From positions 1 through 20,285 of the forward strand of contig JAZQRZ010000148.1 in the NCBI GenBank assembly GCA_045629845.1: a DNA stretch of 20,285 nucleotides, written 5' to 3'. This document shows positions 1 through 7,934 of the stretch, one piece after another. The notes beneath the pieces are model-generated. The model searched no databases, was not told where the DNA came from, and was given only the letters and a program-made list of their open reading frames with translations. Made by a program: the position numbers and the translations under genes. Position 1 is the first letter of the stretch. Every line of letters begins with the position of its first letter. This DNA is from UBA9715 sp045629845. Lineage in GTDB: Bacteria; Actinomycetota; Coriobacteriia; Coriobacteriales; Eggerthellaceae.

Positions 1-1
1 C

Positions 2-577
2 GTTCGACCCATGAGCGAAGATGCGCTTATATCTTCAATCGAACTTGAACTTAAAACGCTGCGTGCTCGTGGCGTTGATGACGTGCTTATTGTTCCAGGA
101 AACTACGGCCGTGATTTTGCTTGCGGGCAATTGCAGCTTCATTTAGATGAAGCTGTGTCGTGTTCGAATTATTTTGGTGCCACTATCGATGCTGCTCATA
201 TGCTTGGTTTTAAGCACATGCTTATCGTGGGTCATATTGGCAAAATGGTGAAAGTGGCGGGCGGAATCATGAATACGCATTCGCGAGTTGCGGATTGTCG
301 TGTCGAAGTGTTGGCGGCTCATGCCGCGTTGGCTGGTGCGCCACAAACAGTCGTGCAGCAAATCATGACTGCGGCAACTACCGACGCTGCACTAGATGTG
401 CTTATATCCGCTGGCTTAAAAGAAGCAACGATGGAATCGCTTATTGCAAGCTTGGCTGACAAGCTTAATCACCGTGCGTCGGGTGGCTTACAAATCGAGG
501 CTATCGTGTTTTCAAATGTCCATGGTATTCTGGGCAAAACCGCTGGTGCAGATAGTCTTTTGCGAAGCTTCGAATAG
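2..577 (+). CDS. cbiD: Cobalt-precorrin-5B C1-methyltransferase, C-terminal part (5' end outside window)
   Basis: CbiD adds the C1 methyl group to the corrin ring from S-adenosylmethionine in the anaerobic B12 pathway. The reading frame is open from base 2 and begins Val-Arg-Pro-Met-Ser-Glu, an internal CbiD motif. The ATG at 11 is therefore not the true start, and the N-terminal part (with the TTG-type motif of the family) lies upstream. About 191 residues are visible against a usual 360-380. Typical CbiD stretches are present: GNYGRDFACG, CSNYFGATIDAA and, most diagnostic, GHIGKMVKVAGGIMNTHSR. The stop lies 10 bases before cbiF, and the cbiF Shine-Dalgarno sequence overlaps that stop, so the two genes are cotranscribed. 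CbiD marks the anaerobic rather than the aerobic cobalamin route. Confidence 0.95.
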   Translation, partial: VRPMSEDALISSIELELKTLRARGVDDVLIVPGNYGRDFACGQLQLHLDEAVSCSNYFGATIDAAHMLGFKHMLIVGHIGKMVKVAGGIMNTHSRVADCRVEVLAAHAALAGAPQTVVQQIMTAATTDAALDVLISAGLKEATMESLIASLADKLNHRASGGLQIEAIVFSNVHGILGKTAGADSLLRSFE

Positions 578-587
578 GAGGATTGCA

Positions 588-1346
588 ATGGTTCATTTTG
601 TAGGAGCTGGTTCAGGTGCAGCCGACCTTATTACGGTTCGTGGCGCACGTCTTCTTCAAGAAGCTGATGTCATCATTTATGCGGGTTCGCTCGTAAATCC
701 CGCTTTGCTCGATTACGCCAAGGAAGGCGCCGAGATTCACAATTCTGCACAGATGACCTTGGAAGAAGTTATCGAAGTTATGAAGGCTGCTGAAGCGCAG
801 GGCAAGATGTGCGTTCGCTTGCATACGGGCGACCCGTCTTTGTATGGCGCGCATCGTGAGCAGATGGATCTTCTTGATGAAGCAGGTATCATCTACGATG
901 TGACACCGGGCGTGTCATCGTTTTGCGGTGCAGCAGCTGCGCTGAAGGCGGAATACACGCTGCCGAATGTATCTCAGTCAGTCATTATTACGCGCATGGA
1001 AGGTCGCACGCCTGTTCCTGAAGGCGAAAAGCTTCGCCTTATGGCATCGCATGGATGCACCTTGGTTTTGTTCCTTTCAACTAGTTTGCTCGAGCAAGCG
1101 CAGGAAGAGCTGTTAGCTGGTGCGTATGAGCCTGATACGCCGGCTGCCATTGTGTATAAGGCTACTTGGCCTGATGAAAAGGTGTTCCCGTGCACCGTTG
1201 GTACGCTAGCCGAAACAGCACGCGAAGCTGGCGTAAAGAATACGGCTTTAATTACGATTGGTGGCTTCTTGGGCGATGCTTACGATCGCTCGCGTTTGTA
1301 CGACCCAACGTTCACTCATATGTTCCGTACGGCTGTTGATGAATAA
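588..1346 (+). CDS. cbiF: Cobalt-precorrin-4 C11-methyltransferase
   Basis: This is a SAM-dependent methyltransferase of the tetrapyrrole methylase fold that methylates C11 (CbiF/CobM). The protein is 252 residues, normal for the family. It shows the N-terminal SAM-binding loop GAGSGAAD (residues 6-13), the motif TGDPSLYG (80-87), TPGVSSFCGAAAAL, and the CbiF-type TRMEGRTPVPE. The ATG at 588 is preferred over an in-frame ATG at 444, because an AGGAGGA sequence (576-582) lies five bases upstream and homology starts exactly there. The longer frame would overlap cbiD. The 3' end overlaps cbiG by 8 bases, suggesting translational coupling. The neighbours cbiD and cbiG act directly on the same intermediate region of the pathway. 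Confidence 0.96.
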   Translation: MVHFVGAGSGAADLITVRGARLLQEADVIIYAGSLVNPALLDYAKEGAEIHNSAQMTLEEVIEVMKAAEAQGKMCVRLHTGDPSLYGAHREQMDLLDEAGIIYDVTPGVSSFCGAAAALKAEYTLPNVSQSVIITRMEGRTPVPEGEKLRLMASHGCTLVLFLSTSLLEQAQEELLAGAYEPDTPAAIVYKATWPDEKVFPCTVGTLAETAREAGVKNTALITIGGFLGDAYDRSRLYDPTFTHMFRTAVDE

Positions 1347-2382
1347 TATTTCGCTCATAGCATTTACGCAGGCTGGCTGCACGTTAGCGCGCGATATCGC
1401 GCGTGGTCTGGTAGCGTTGCCTGGTTATGAGCAGGCACATGTTTTGGTGGCAGGGCCTGCTCGCTATGCTGCCAGCATGGACATTGATGCCTACGAGGAT
1501 TTAGCCACCTGGACGGCGCAGCATTTTTCAGCAAGCGATGCGCTTATTTTTGTGGGCGCTTCAGGTATTGCTGTACGCGCCATCGCTCCTTATGTGCGCG
1601 ATAAGTTCACCGATCCTGCTGTTGTAAGCGTTGATGAAACAGGGAAGTTTGTTGTGCCGTTGCTGTCGGGGCATGTGGGTGGTGCCAACGATTTAGCACG
1701 CAAGGTGGCCGAAATCGTACAAGGACAAGCGGCTATTTCTACTGCTACCGACGTCAATAAGCTATTTGCGGTTGACGAGTGGGCCGCTCGCAATGGCCTG
1801 GTCATTCGCGAACGCAGCGTTGCGAAGGAAATATCAGCAGCCTTGTTAGAGGGTCGTCCCGTTGGTTTTCAATCTGACTTCGACATAGATTGGGAACTGC
1901 CACGCGGTTTAACCGAAGGCGCTGCCGATATTGGCTTTGTTGTATCGCTTAGTGAAACTGTGCATCCATTCCGTTCAACGCTGCATTTAATTCCGCCCGT
2001 GGTAACGGTTGGTGTGGGTTGTCGTCAAAATACGCCAACTGAAACACTGTATAAGGCTGTATACGAGGTCTTAAGCGAAGCGAGGGTTTCACCTTTGGCT
2101 GTTTCAATGATGGCTTCCATTGATGTTAAGAAAAACGAACCCGCTCTTCACGAAGTTGCGGCGAGCGAGGGTTGGGCTTTGAAATTCTATTCTGCTGAAG
2201 AATTAGCTGCTGTTCCTGGTAGTTTTTCTTCATCGGAATTTGTTGAACGTACGGTTGGTGTTGGAAACGTATGCGAACGTGCAGCATGTGCTGAAGGTGC
2301 CATGCTGCTGGTTGGAAAACAAGCGGGCGATGGGGTTACGGTTGCGCTTGCTTTTAAAACACCAATGCTTGCAGCGAAGTAA
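1339..2382 (+). CDS. cbiG: Cobalt-precorrin-5A hydrolase
   Basis: CbiG opens the delta-lactone of cobalt-precorrin-5A and releases the C2 fragment as acetaldehyde, a step specific to the anaerobic pathway. The protein is 347 residues when started at ATG 1339. The central block GASGIAVR (73-80), SGHVGGAN (110-117) and STATDVN (134-140) is the family signature. The C-terminal CbiG domain begins near VGVGCR (224-229) and contains SMMASIDVKKNEP and RTVGVGNVCERAA. The frame stays open upstream to 1258, but those residues lie inside cbiF and do not look like CbiG. The accepted start overlaps the cbiF stop by 8 bases. A 43-base gap with no strong signal separates it from cbiH. Confidence 0.95.
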   Translation: MNNISLIAFTQAGCTLARDIARGLVALPGYEQAHVLVAGPARYAASMDIDAYEDLATWTAQHFSASDALIFVGASGIAVRAIAPYVRDKFTDPAVVSVDETGKFVVPLLSGHVGGANDLARKVAEIVQGQAAISTATDVNKLFAVDEWAARNGLVIRERSVAKEISAALLEGRPVGFQSDFDIDWELPRGLTEGAADIGFVVSLSETVHPFRSTLHLIPPVVTVGVGCRQNTPTETLYKAVYEVLSEARVSPLAVSMMASIDVKKNEPALHEVAASEGWALKFYSAEELAAVPGSFSSSEFVERTVGVGNVCERAACAEGAMLLVGKQAGDGVTVALAFKTPMLAAK

Positions 2383-2425
2383 GCTTTATAAACGTTGCTT
2401 GCAATAGCGAAAGATAGGGGCGGAC

Positions 2426-3175
2426 ATGACTACAGGTAAGCTTGTCGTTGTTGGGCTTGGTCCTGGTGGCGCGCAGGATATGTCGGGTAGGGCGCGTGCG
2501 GCAGTTGAATCATGTGACCTTATTGCTGGTTATACGGTTTACGTCGACCTTCTGCGTGACGAGTTCCCCGAAAAGGAAATCGTCACCACTCCTATGCGTA
2601 AAGAGGTAGAACGTTGCCGTATTGCTCTTGAGCAGGCGGCGGCGGGGCATGTGGTAGCCATGGTGTGCTCGGGTGATCCGGGTGTGTATGGCATGGCTGG
2701 CTTAATATACGAATTAGCTCAGGAGTATCCACCTGTCGAAATACAGGTAATTCCAGGTGTGTCGGCAGCGAATGGTGGGGCGGCGGTTTTGGGTGCGCCG
2801 CTTATGCATGACTATTGCGTCATTTCTCTTTCTGATTTGCTAACACCGTGGGAAAAGATTGAAAAGCGCCTGATTGCTGCTGCCGAAGCCGATTTTGTCA
2901 TTGCTCTTTATAACCCGTCATCGCATAAGCGTCCTGATTATTTACAGCGTGCGTGCGATATTTTGCTTGCCCATAAGGATTCGGCGACTATTTGCGGTAC
3001 CGTGCGCAATATTGGGCGCGAAGGGGAAGAGGCGCATGTTCTAACTTTGGCTGAACTTCGCGATACGCCTGTCGATATGTTTACGACGGTGTTTATTGGT
3101 AATAGCCAGACGATGGAACTTGATGGCCGTATGGTTACTCCACGTGGGTATTTGCAGCGCGAAGACGAAGGCTAG
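2426..3175 (+). CDS. cbiH: Cobalt-precorrin-3B C17-methyltransferase
   Basis: This is a tetrapyrrole methylase that methylates C17 and drives ring contraction (CbiH/CobJ). The protein is 249 residues. The SAM-binding loop GLGPGG is at residues 10-15, SGDPGVYG at 82-89, and VIPGVSAANGGAAVLGAPLMHDYCVISLSDL follows in pieces, with LYNPSSHKRP later; all are typical of this subfamily rather than CbiF or CbiL. The start at 2426 is preceded by a purine-rich but imperfect Shine-Dalgarno sequence (AGGGGCGG, 2416-2423). Some family members carry an added Fe-S or CbiG-like domain; this one is the short single-domain form. It is followed by an unusual 96-base gap containing a hairpin before cbiJ. Confidence 0.95.
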   Translation: MTTGKLVVVGLGPGGAQDMSGRARAAVESCDLIAGYTVYVDLLRDEFPEKEIVTTPMRKEVERCRIALEQAAAGHVVAMVCSGDPGVYGMAGLIYELAQEYPPVEIQVIPGVSAANGGAAVLGAPLMHDYCVISLSDLLTPWEKIEKRLIAAAEADFVIALYNPSSHKRPDYLQRACDILLAHKDSATICGTVRNIGREGEEAHVLTLAELRDTPVDMFTTVFIGNSQTMELDGRMVTPRGYLQREDEG

Positions 3176-3197
3176 CAGCTACGCACGATTGAGGTCT

Positions 3198-3230
3198 CTC
3201 CCCAATCTTGCGTTTTGGAATTTTGGGGAG
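3198..3230. repeat. Intergenic inverted repeat between cbiH and cbiJ
   Basis: CTCCCCAA (3198-3205) is perfectly complementary to TTGGGGAG (3223-3230) with a 17-base loop. Outside the stem both arms continue with a TCT/TCT mismatch and then two further GC pairs. An imperfect direct repeat is superposed: the segments from about 3193 and from about 3228 both read roughly AGTCTCyCC...CTTGCG. No T-run follows, so it is not a classical terminator. It may be an mRNA processing or stability element, or a member of a dispersed palindrome family. Confidence 0.5.
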
Positions 3231-3271
3231 TCTCCCTAAACTTGCGGTTAACTTTTGAGAGGAGTGAAGGC

Positions 3272-4033
3272 ATGCCACAAGTGCTGGTGTTTGGTGGCAC
3301 AACTGAAGGGCGTGAAATCACCGAATGGCTTAGTGCTCGCGGTGACTGCGAGGTGCTTGTTAGCTCCCTTACCGAATACGGCGGCTCGTTGGTGAAAGGT
3401 CTTGCGCATGTTACATCGCTAACAGGGCAGATGCTTCCGCATGATATTCAGCAGCTTTTGCACAATCAGCAGTTCAGCTGCGTTATCGATGCCACTCATC
3501 CATATGCTGCTGGTGTTTCGGTTAGCATTGCTGAAGCAGCGGATAGGTGCCAGGTTCCCTTGTATCGCGTGTTGCGCGAAAGCGAACCCGAAGGTGCCTG
3601 GACAGGCGTTGATAGCGCTCAGCAGGCAGCGGAATACCTTGCGGGTCTAACGGGTAATGTGTTGTTGACTACGGGAAGCAAAGACTTGCCTGTGTATGCT
3701 GCGGCAATCCCCAGGTTTGAAGACCGTGTTTTCGCTCGCATTCTGCCTGTCGCTTCATCGCTTCAGGCGGCTAGCGAATTAGGTCTTTCGCCTCGTCAAA
3801 TAATTGCGATGAAGGGGCCGTTTTCGAAACAGCTTAATTGCGCGCTTATTCGCGAGTTTGATATCGCTATCATGGTTACCAAGGCATCAGGTGTGGCTGG
3901 TGGCTTTTGGGAAAAGGTTGAAGCTGCGCAAGAGTGCGGTATCGAACTTGTTGTGATTCATCGGCCTTTGGAAGAAGAAGGCTTAACGATGCAACAACTG
4001 AAAGACGAACTGGAAAAGGCATTGGGGCTATGA
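3272..4033 (+). CDS. cbiJ: Cobalt-precorrin-6A reductase
   Basis: This enzyme reduces the macrocycle of cobalt-precorrin-6A using a nicotinamide cofactor (CbiJ/CobK). The protein is 253 residues, the usual length. Family motifs are GGTTEGREI near residues 8-16, VIDATHPYAA near 70-79, LLTTGSKDL, MKGPFSKQLN and VTKASGVAGGFWEK. The ATG at 3272 was chosen over the upstream in-frame ATG at 3215 because AGAGGAG (3258-3264) lies seven bases before it and the Rossmann-like start MPQVLVFGG begins there. The stop overlaps the cbiET start in an ATGA arrangement (4030-4033), indicating translational coupling. Confidence 0.95.
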   Translation: MPQVLVFGGTTEGREITEWLSARGDCEVLVSSLTEYGGSLVKGLAHVTSLTGQMLPHDIQQLLHNQQFSCVIDATHPYAAGVSVSIAEAADRCQVPLYRVLRESEPEGAWTGVDSAQQAAEYLAGLTGNVLLTTGSKDLPVYAAAIPRFEDRVFARILPVASSLQAASELGLSPRQIIAMKGPFSKQLNCALIREFDIAIMVTKASGVAGGFWEKVEAAQECGIELVVIHRPLEEEGLTMQQLKDELEKALGL

Positions 4034-5220
4034 AGGTTTTTCTTATAGGCGTTGGAATGGGCAACGTAGACACGCTGACGATTGGCGCTCAGCGCGCTAT
4101 TGAACAAAGCAATCTACTTATAGGGGCCAAGCGTCTTCTTGAGCCTTTTGCTGCGTTGGAGTGTGAAAAGCGCGAGCTTATTCTGTCCGATGATATTGCC
4201 GATGCCTTAGCCAGCGCTCAATGCGAACAGGCAAGTGTGTTGTTGTCGGGCGATGTTGGCTTTTACAGCGGTGCGACAAAGCTGTATGAAAAGCTAACCG
4301 ACTTCGATGTCCAGGTTATTCCTGGTATTTCCTCGCTTGTGTATTTCTGCGCCAAGCTTCATACACCTTGGCAGGACGCAGCGCTTGTGTCGGCGCATGG
4401 GCGTGAACACGATGCGGTTGGCACTATTCAGACTAACGCGAAAACGTTTTGCATTACGGGTGGTCAGACGAAGGTAAACGATATTTGCTGCAGCCTTGTT
4501 CAGCGTGGTTTAGGTGATGTGCAGGTGGCCGCAGGTCAGCGTTTGTCATATGACGACGAACGTATTGTTCAGGGTACGGCAGCTGAATTGGCCAAGGTGG
4601 CCTTTGAAGACTTGGCGGTCATGCTTGCTGAAAACCCACATCCGATTCAACGTAGATACGCGGCGCCTTCGCTTGCTGACAGTGATTTCATTCGCGGTAA
4701 AGCACCAATGACAAAGGAAGAGATTCGTGCGCTTGTTATTGCGAAGCTGCGCATTGAACCTTCGCACGTTGTATGGGATGTTGGTGCAGGCACTGGTTCG
4801 GTTTCGGTGGAAGCGGCTTTGGCGGCATCCCGCGGCACGGTGTACGCCATCGAACGCAATGCCGAGGCGCTTGCTTTGGCGCGTCAAAACCGCGAGGCCC
4901 AGGGTGCTTTGAACATGGTTGTTGTGGAAGGCACTGCACCCGAAGTGCTTACTGATCTTCCTGCGCCCGACCGCGTGTTTATCGGCGGTTCGGCAGGCAA
5001 TATGGATGCAATTATCTCGGCGGTTAAAGATGCAAACCCTCAGGCTCGTATTTGTGCGACCGCGGTTACGCTAGAAACCATGTCAGAATTGCTAGCCTGT
5101 TTACGTGCCCGGGGTATTGAAGATGCCGATATCGTGCAAGTTTCGGTAGCTCGCGCAGATCATGTAGGCTCGTACAACCTTATGCGTGCTGAAAACCCGA
5201 TTTATCTTGTAACGTTCTAA
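4030..5220 (+). CDS. cbiET: Fused cobalt-precorrin-6B C5,15-methyltransferase/decarboxylase (CbiE-CbiT)
   Basis: One 396-residue protein joins two enzymes that are separate in Salmonella. Residues 1 to about 210 are CbiE, a tetrapyrrole methylase with the N-terminal loop GVGMGNVD and LSGDVGFYSGA. From about residue 217 (DSDFIRGKAPMTKEEIRAL) the CbiT part begins, a class I SAM methyltransferase with the SAM loop DVGAGTGS (250-257). The product methylates C5 and C15 and removes the C12 acetate carboxylate, like CobL. The frame is open from 3934, but the upstream residues lie inside cbiJ. The ATG at 4030 overlaps the cbiJ stop by 4 bases. The stop codon is part of a 13-bp hairpin stem that separates this gene from cbiA. 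Confidence 0.96.
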   Translation: MKVFLIGVGMGNVDTLTIGAQRAIEQSNLLIGAKRLLEPFAALECEKRELILSDDIADALASAQCEQASVLLSGDVGFYSGATKLYEKLTDFDVQVIPGISSLVYFCAKLHTPWQDAALVSAHGREHDAVGTIQTNAKTFCITGGQTKVNDICCSLVQRGLGDVQVAAGQRLSYDDERIVQGTAAELAKVAFEDLAVMLAENPHPIQRRYAAPSLADSDFIRGKAPMTKEEIRALVIAKLRIEPSHVVWDVGAGTGSVSVEAALAASRGTVYAIERNAEALALARQNREAQGALNMVVVEGTAPEVLTDLPAPDRVFIGGSAGNMDAIISAVKDANPQARICATAVTLETMSELLACLRARGIEDADIVQVSVARADHVGSYNLMRAENPIYLVTF

Positions 5221-5253
5221 TACGCAAAAGGTACAGTCCCTTTTGCGTATTTT
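5219..5253 (+). terminator. Perfect hairpin between cbiET and cbiA (possible attenuating terminator)
   Basis: AATACGCAAAAGG (5219-5231) pairs perfectly over 13 bases with CCTTTTGCGTATT (5239-5251), leaving a 7-base loop. The 3' arm runs into a short T stretch, then directly into the cbiA Shine-Dalgarno sequence GGAGG (5254-5258). The cbiET stop codon is inside the stem. The T-run is short and the stem AT-rich at both ends, so termination may be partial. It could instead protect the upstream mRNA or tune cbiA expression. Confidence 0.6.
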
Positions 5254-5263
5254 GGAGGAAGAG

Positions 5264-6640
5264 ATGACAACGACCAAAGCGCCGCGCATTTTAATTGCAG
5301 CTCCCGCAAGCGGGGGTGGCAAAACTACGTTTACCTGCGGGTTGTTGCAGGCGCTGGTCAATCGCGGGTTAAAGCCAGCGGCCTGTAAGTGTGGCCCTGA
5401 CTATATCGACCCCATGTTCCATAGCGAAGTAATCGGCGCTTATTCACGTAACTTGGATTTGTTTTTTTCCGAAGAAACACAGGTGCGCCAACTAGTTGCC
5501 GATAGCGCTCGTCACAGCGATATTGTTGTTATTGAAGGCGTCATGGGCTATTACGATGGCATCGCGGTAAGTGATGAGGCAAGTGCTTGGGATGTCGCGC
5601 GAGCAACAGAAACGCCAGCAGTGCTGGTTATTGATGGTCGCGGTCGTGCGCGTTCGATTGCAGCTGAAGTGGCTGGCTTTGCTCGTTTTCGTGAAGACAG
5701 TCGCGTAGCAGGGGTAGTGCTGAATCGTGTTTCTCCCATGCTGTATCCACGCCTGAAAGATCTTATTGAAGAAGAGACAGGTGTGCGGGTATATGGCTAT
5801 CTTCCCAGGCTTGATGATTGCAGTTTGGAAAGCCGTCATCTTGGTTTGGTAACGGCATCTGAAGTTGCCGACTTGCGTGAGAAGCTGAATACGTTGGCTG
5901 CTGTTTTGGAAGAAAGTGTTGATATTGACGGTCTTCTGGATTTGGCAAATACAGCTTCTGAACTTGGTAGTTGCGACTGGCAGGGTGTGGTGTCGCAGCA
6001 ATTTGAAAATGTGCCACGCATTGCGGTGGCTCACGATGATGCTTTTTGCTTCTATTACGCGGATGCGTTGCGATTGCTGCAGCATTTGGGTGCTCAGCTT
6101 GTAGAGTTTTCTCCTCTTGCAGATGTGGGTTTACCAGAGGGCGTGTCTGGCTTGTATTTGGGCGGCGGCTATCCTGAATTGCATGCTGCCGAATTAAACG
6201 GAAACAGGTCGATGTGTGCTTCGATAGCGCGCGCTATTCGTGCTGGTCTGCCAACTATTGCCGAGTGCGGCGGCTTCATGTATCTGCATGACGTTCTTGA
6301 AGATAACGATGGAAATACGTATTCGCAGGTCGGTGTTGTAGACGGCGCTTCTTTTAAAACCGATAAGTTGGGGCGTTTTGGCTATATCACCCTTACTGCT
6401 TCGTATGGTGGCTTGCTTGTTGAAGAAGGCGATAAGCTGCGGGCGCACGAGTTTCATTACTGGGATAGTGAAAACCCAGGTGCGGCGTTTATTGCCGAAA
6501 AGCCTCAGTCAGGTCGCACGTGGAAATGTGGCATATCAACACCTACGCTGTATGCGGGTTACCCACACTTGTATCTGCCTTCGTGTCAGAAGGCAGCTCA
6601 GCGTTTTGTTGAAGCCTGCGTAGCTTACGGCGAGTGCTAG
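5264..6640 (+). CDS. cbiA: Cobyrinate a,c-diamide synthase
   Basis: CbiA (CobB) amidates the a and c carboxylates of cobyrinate using ATP and glutamine. The protein is 458 residues. An N-terminal P-loop-type ATP motif, APASGGGKTT, ends at residue 22 with Lys20. It is followed by CGPDYIDPMFH, which is typical of the family. The C-terminal class I glutamine amidotransferase-like domain has GGGYPE (300-305), the nucleophile Cys335 in ECGGFMYL, and HEFHYW (395-400). ATG 5264 is used because GGAGG lies five bases upstream; an ATG at 5243 lies inside the preceding hairpin. It is the last plus-strand gene before two opposing genes interrupt the cluster, and it converges with the MFS gene with only 15 bases between stops. 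Confidence 0.96.
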   Translation: MTTTKAPRILIAAPASGGGKTTFTCGLLQALVNRGLKPAACKCGPDYIDPMFHSEVIGAYSRNLDLFFSEETQVRQLVADSARHSDIVVIEGVMGYYDGIAVSDEASAWDVARATETPAVLVIDGRGRARSIAAEVAGFARFREDSRVAGVVLNRVSPMLYPRLKDLIEEETGVRVYGYLPRLDDCSLESRHLGLVTASEVADLREKLNTLAAVLEESVDIDGLLDLANTASELGSCDWQGVVSQQFENVPRIAVAHDDAFCFYYADALRLLQHLGAQLVEFSPLADVGLPEGVSGLYLGGGYPELHAAELNGNRSMCASIARAIRAGLPTIAECGGFMYLHDVLEDNDGNTYSQVGVVDGASFKTDKLGRFGYITLTASYGGLLVEEGDKLRAHEFHYWDSENPGAAFIAEKPQSGRTWKCGISTPTLYAGYPHLYLPSCQKAAQRFVEACVAYGEC

Positions 6641-6655
6641 CTATCTGCTTACTGA

Positions 6656-7888
6656 TTAGCTTTCTAAATCGCTTGGCTCTTCTTCAGTTGTAGTTTCTGC
6701 TTCAACTTCAGCTGTAGGCGCTTCTTTCTTCTGCATTTTAATGGCACCAAGTGCTGCGACCAGCGATATTACGAAGAACGTCGCAAGTGCGGCCATGGCA
6801 ATTTGCATACCCCATTGATCGGCCATAAAGCCTGTTAGTGCAGTAAAGGCGAAACCGCCTATGCCGGTAGCTGCTGTAATCATGCCCGTTGCGGTAGCGG
6901 TTTTCTTGCCAGCAAAGGGAAGCATCATGGTAAGTACGCAGGGATAAATTGCGCCACTTGCAAAGCCCAGCGGTACGACCAGTGCCATAACCATCCAGCT
7001 GCTGGTTGAAAGAGCAATCAGGCCAGTAACACAGGGAATAGCAATAATTGAGGCAACCAGAATCTTCTTAGCGTGATGCGAAAAACGACCAACTAGCAGA
7101 CGTGACGGAATCATGACGGCCCAGTACAGCGAAAGTGCAAGTTTGCCCGTGCTTGCATTGAATGTATCGGTGAACAAGGTATCGACGAAGAACGAGAAAC
7201 CGTTCTCGAAGCCAACATAGATGCACATGATGACGCAGAGCAACAGGATGCCGCCGATAATAAAGCGACCTGTTGAGCGCTGTGTTTCGGTAGTTTCAGC
7301 TTCCTCGCGCGCATCGGCACCCGAACGCCATATGCCAGCCAAGGCAATAATCGTTGCGATTCCTAGTACTGCGAAGAGCATGCGCCAGCCAGCGCCCAGA
7401 TCTAGGTAGAACGAAACAACAATCGGGGCCACTACTGCGCCAAGGGCGTACATCGATGTGATGTAGCCAATCTTGCGTTTACCTGTGCGAGGATAGGCAT
7501 CTGCCACGGTAGCAATGGCGGTAAACTGCATTGTGCTGGTGGTAAGGCCCAGCAAGAACATGCTGCCTACGAACAGCTGACTTGTGCGTGTGAAAAGGAC
7601 TAGTGCGGTGGCAATAAGCTGGATTACCAGAATAATCTTCATGCTTTTCGCTTTGCCTGTTCTGTCGACCCAGGCGCCTAACAGTAGGGGAGCCAACATA
7701 TCGGCAAGCAGTTCGATGGCAGCAAACAGACCCATCGAAGTGGTGGAAAGGTCGTATTCTTGACCGACGCTGTACAGGCTGGCTTGGTAGCCGCCTGACT
7801 CAAAGCCATTAACAAAGATGATAAGGAACAGGACAATCCATAGGATGTCGCGACGAACTCGACTCGAAGTTGCTTGCGTATCAGTCAT
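6656..7888 (-). CDS. MFS-family membrane transporter, substrate unknown
   Basis: This 410-residue protein has about 12 hydrophobic segments and a soluble linker (about residues 190-210, rich in Glu/Thr) between its two halves, the plan of the major facilitator superfamily. The loop after the second segment reads GAWVDRTGKAKSM, matching the MFS motif A pattern. The C-terminus ends in an acidic, low-complexity tail of about 24 residues rich in Glu and Thr. The start ATG has a GAGAGGA sequence upstream on the minus strand. It lies 46 bases downstream of the diguanylate cyclase gene in the same direction, so the two may form one transcript. Its position inside the B12 cluster hints at, but does not show, a role in corrinoid, cobalt or precursor traffic. 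Confidence 0.85.
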   Translation of the reverse strand: MTDTQATSSRVRRDILWIVLFLIIFVNGFESGGYQASLYSVGQEYDLSTTSMGLFAAIELLADMLAPLLLGAWVDRTGKAKSMKIILVIQLIATALVLFTRTSQLFVGSMFLLGLTTSTMQFTAIATVADAYPRTGKRKIGYITSMYALGAVVAPIVVSFYLDLGAGWRMLFAVLGIATIIALAGIWRSGADAREEAETTETQRSTGRFIIGGILLLCVIMCIYVGFENGFSFFVDTLFTDTFNASTGKLALSLYWAVMIPSRLLVGRFSHHAKKILVASIIAIPCVTGLIALSTSSWMVMALVVPLGFASGAIYPCVLTMMLPFAGKKTATATGMITAATGIGGFAFTALTGFMADQWGMQIAMAALATFFVISLVAALGAIKMQKKEAPTAEVEAETTTEEEPSDLES

Positions 7889-7934
7889 GACAGGTCCTCT
7901 CCGTCAGTGAATGCGCATCCTGTTCTTTTGTGTT

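Noticed and set aside
5492..6085. Minus-strand open frame of 197 codons inside cbiA
   Set aside because: It is a shadow of the cbiA reading frame, with His/Gln/Asn-rich residues and no family resemblance.
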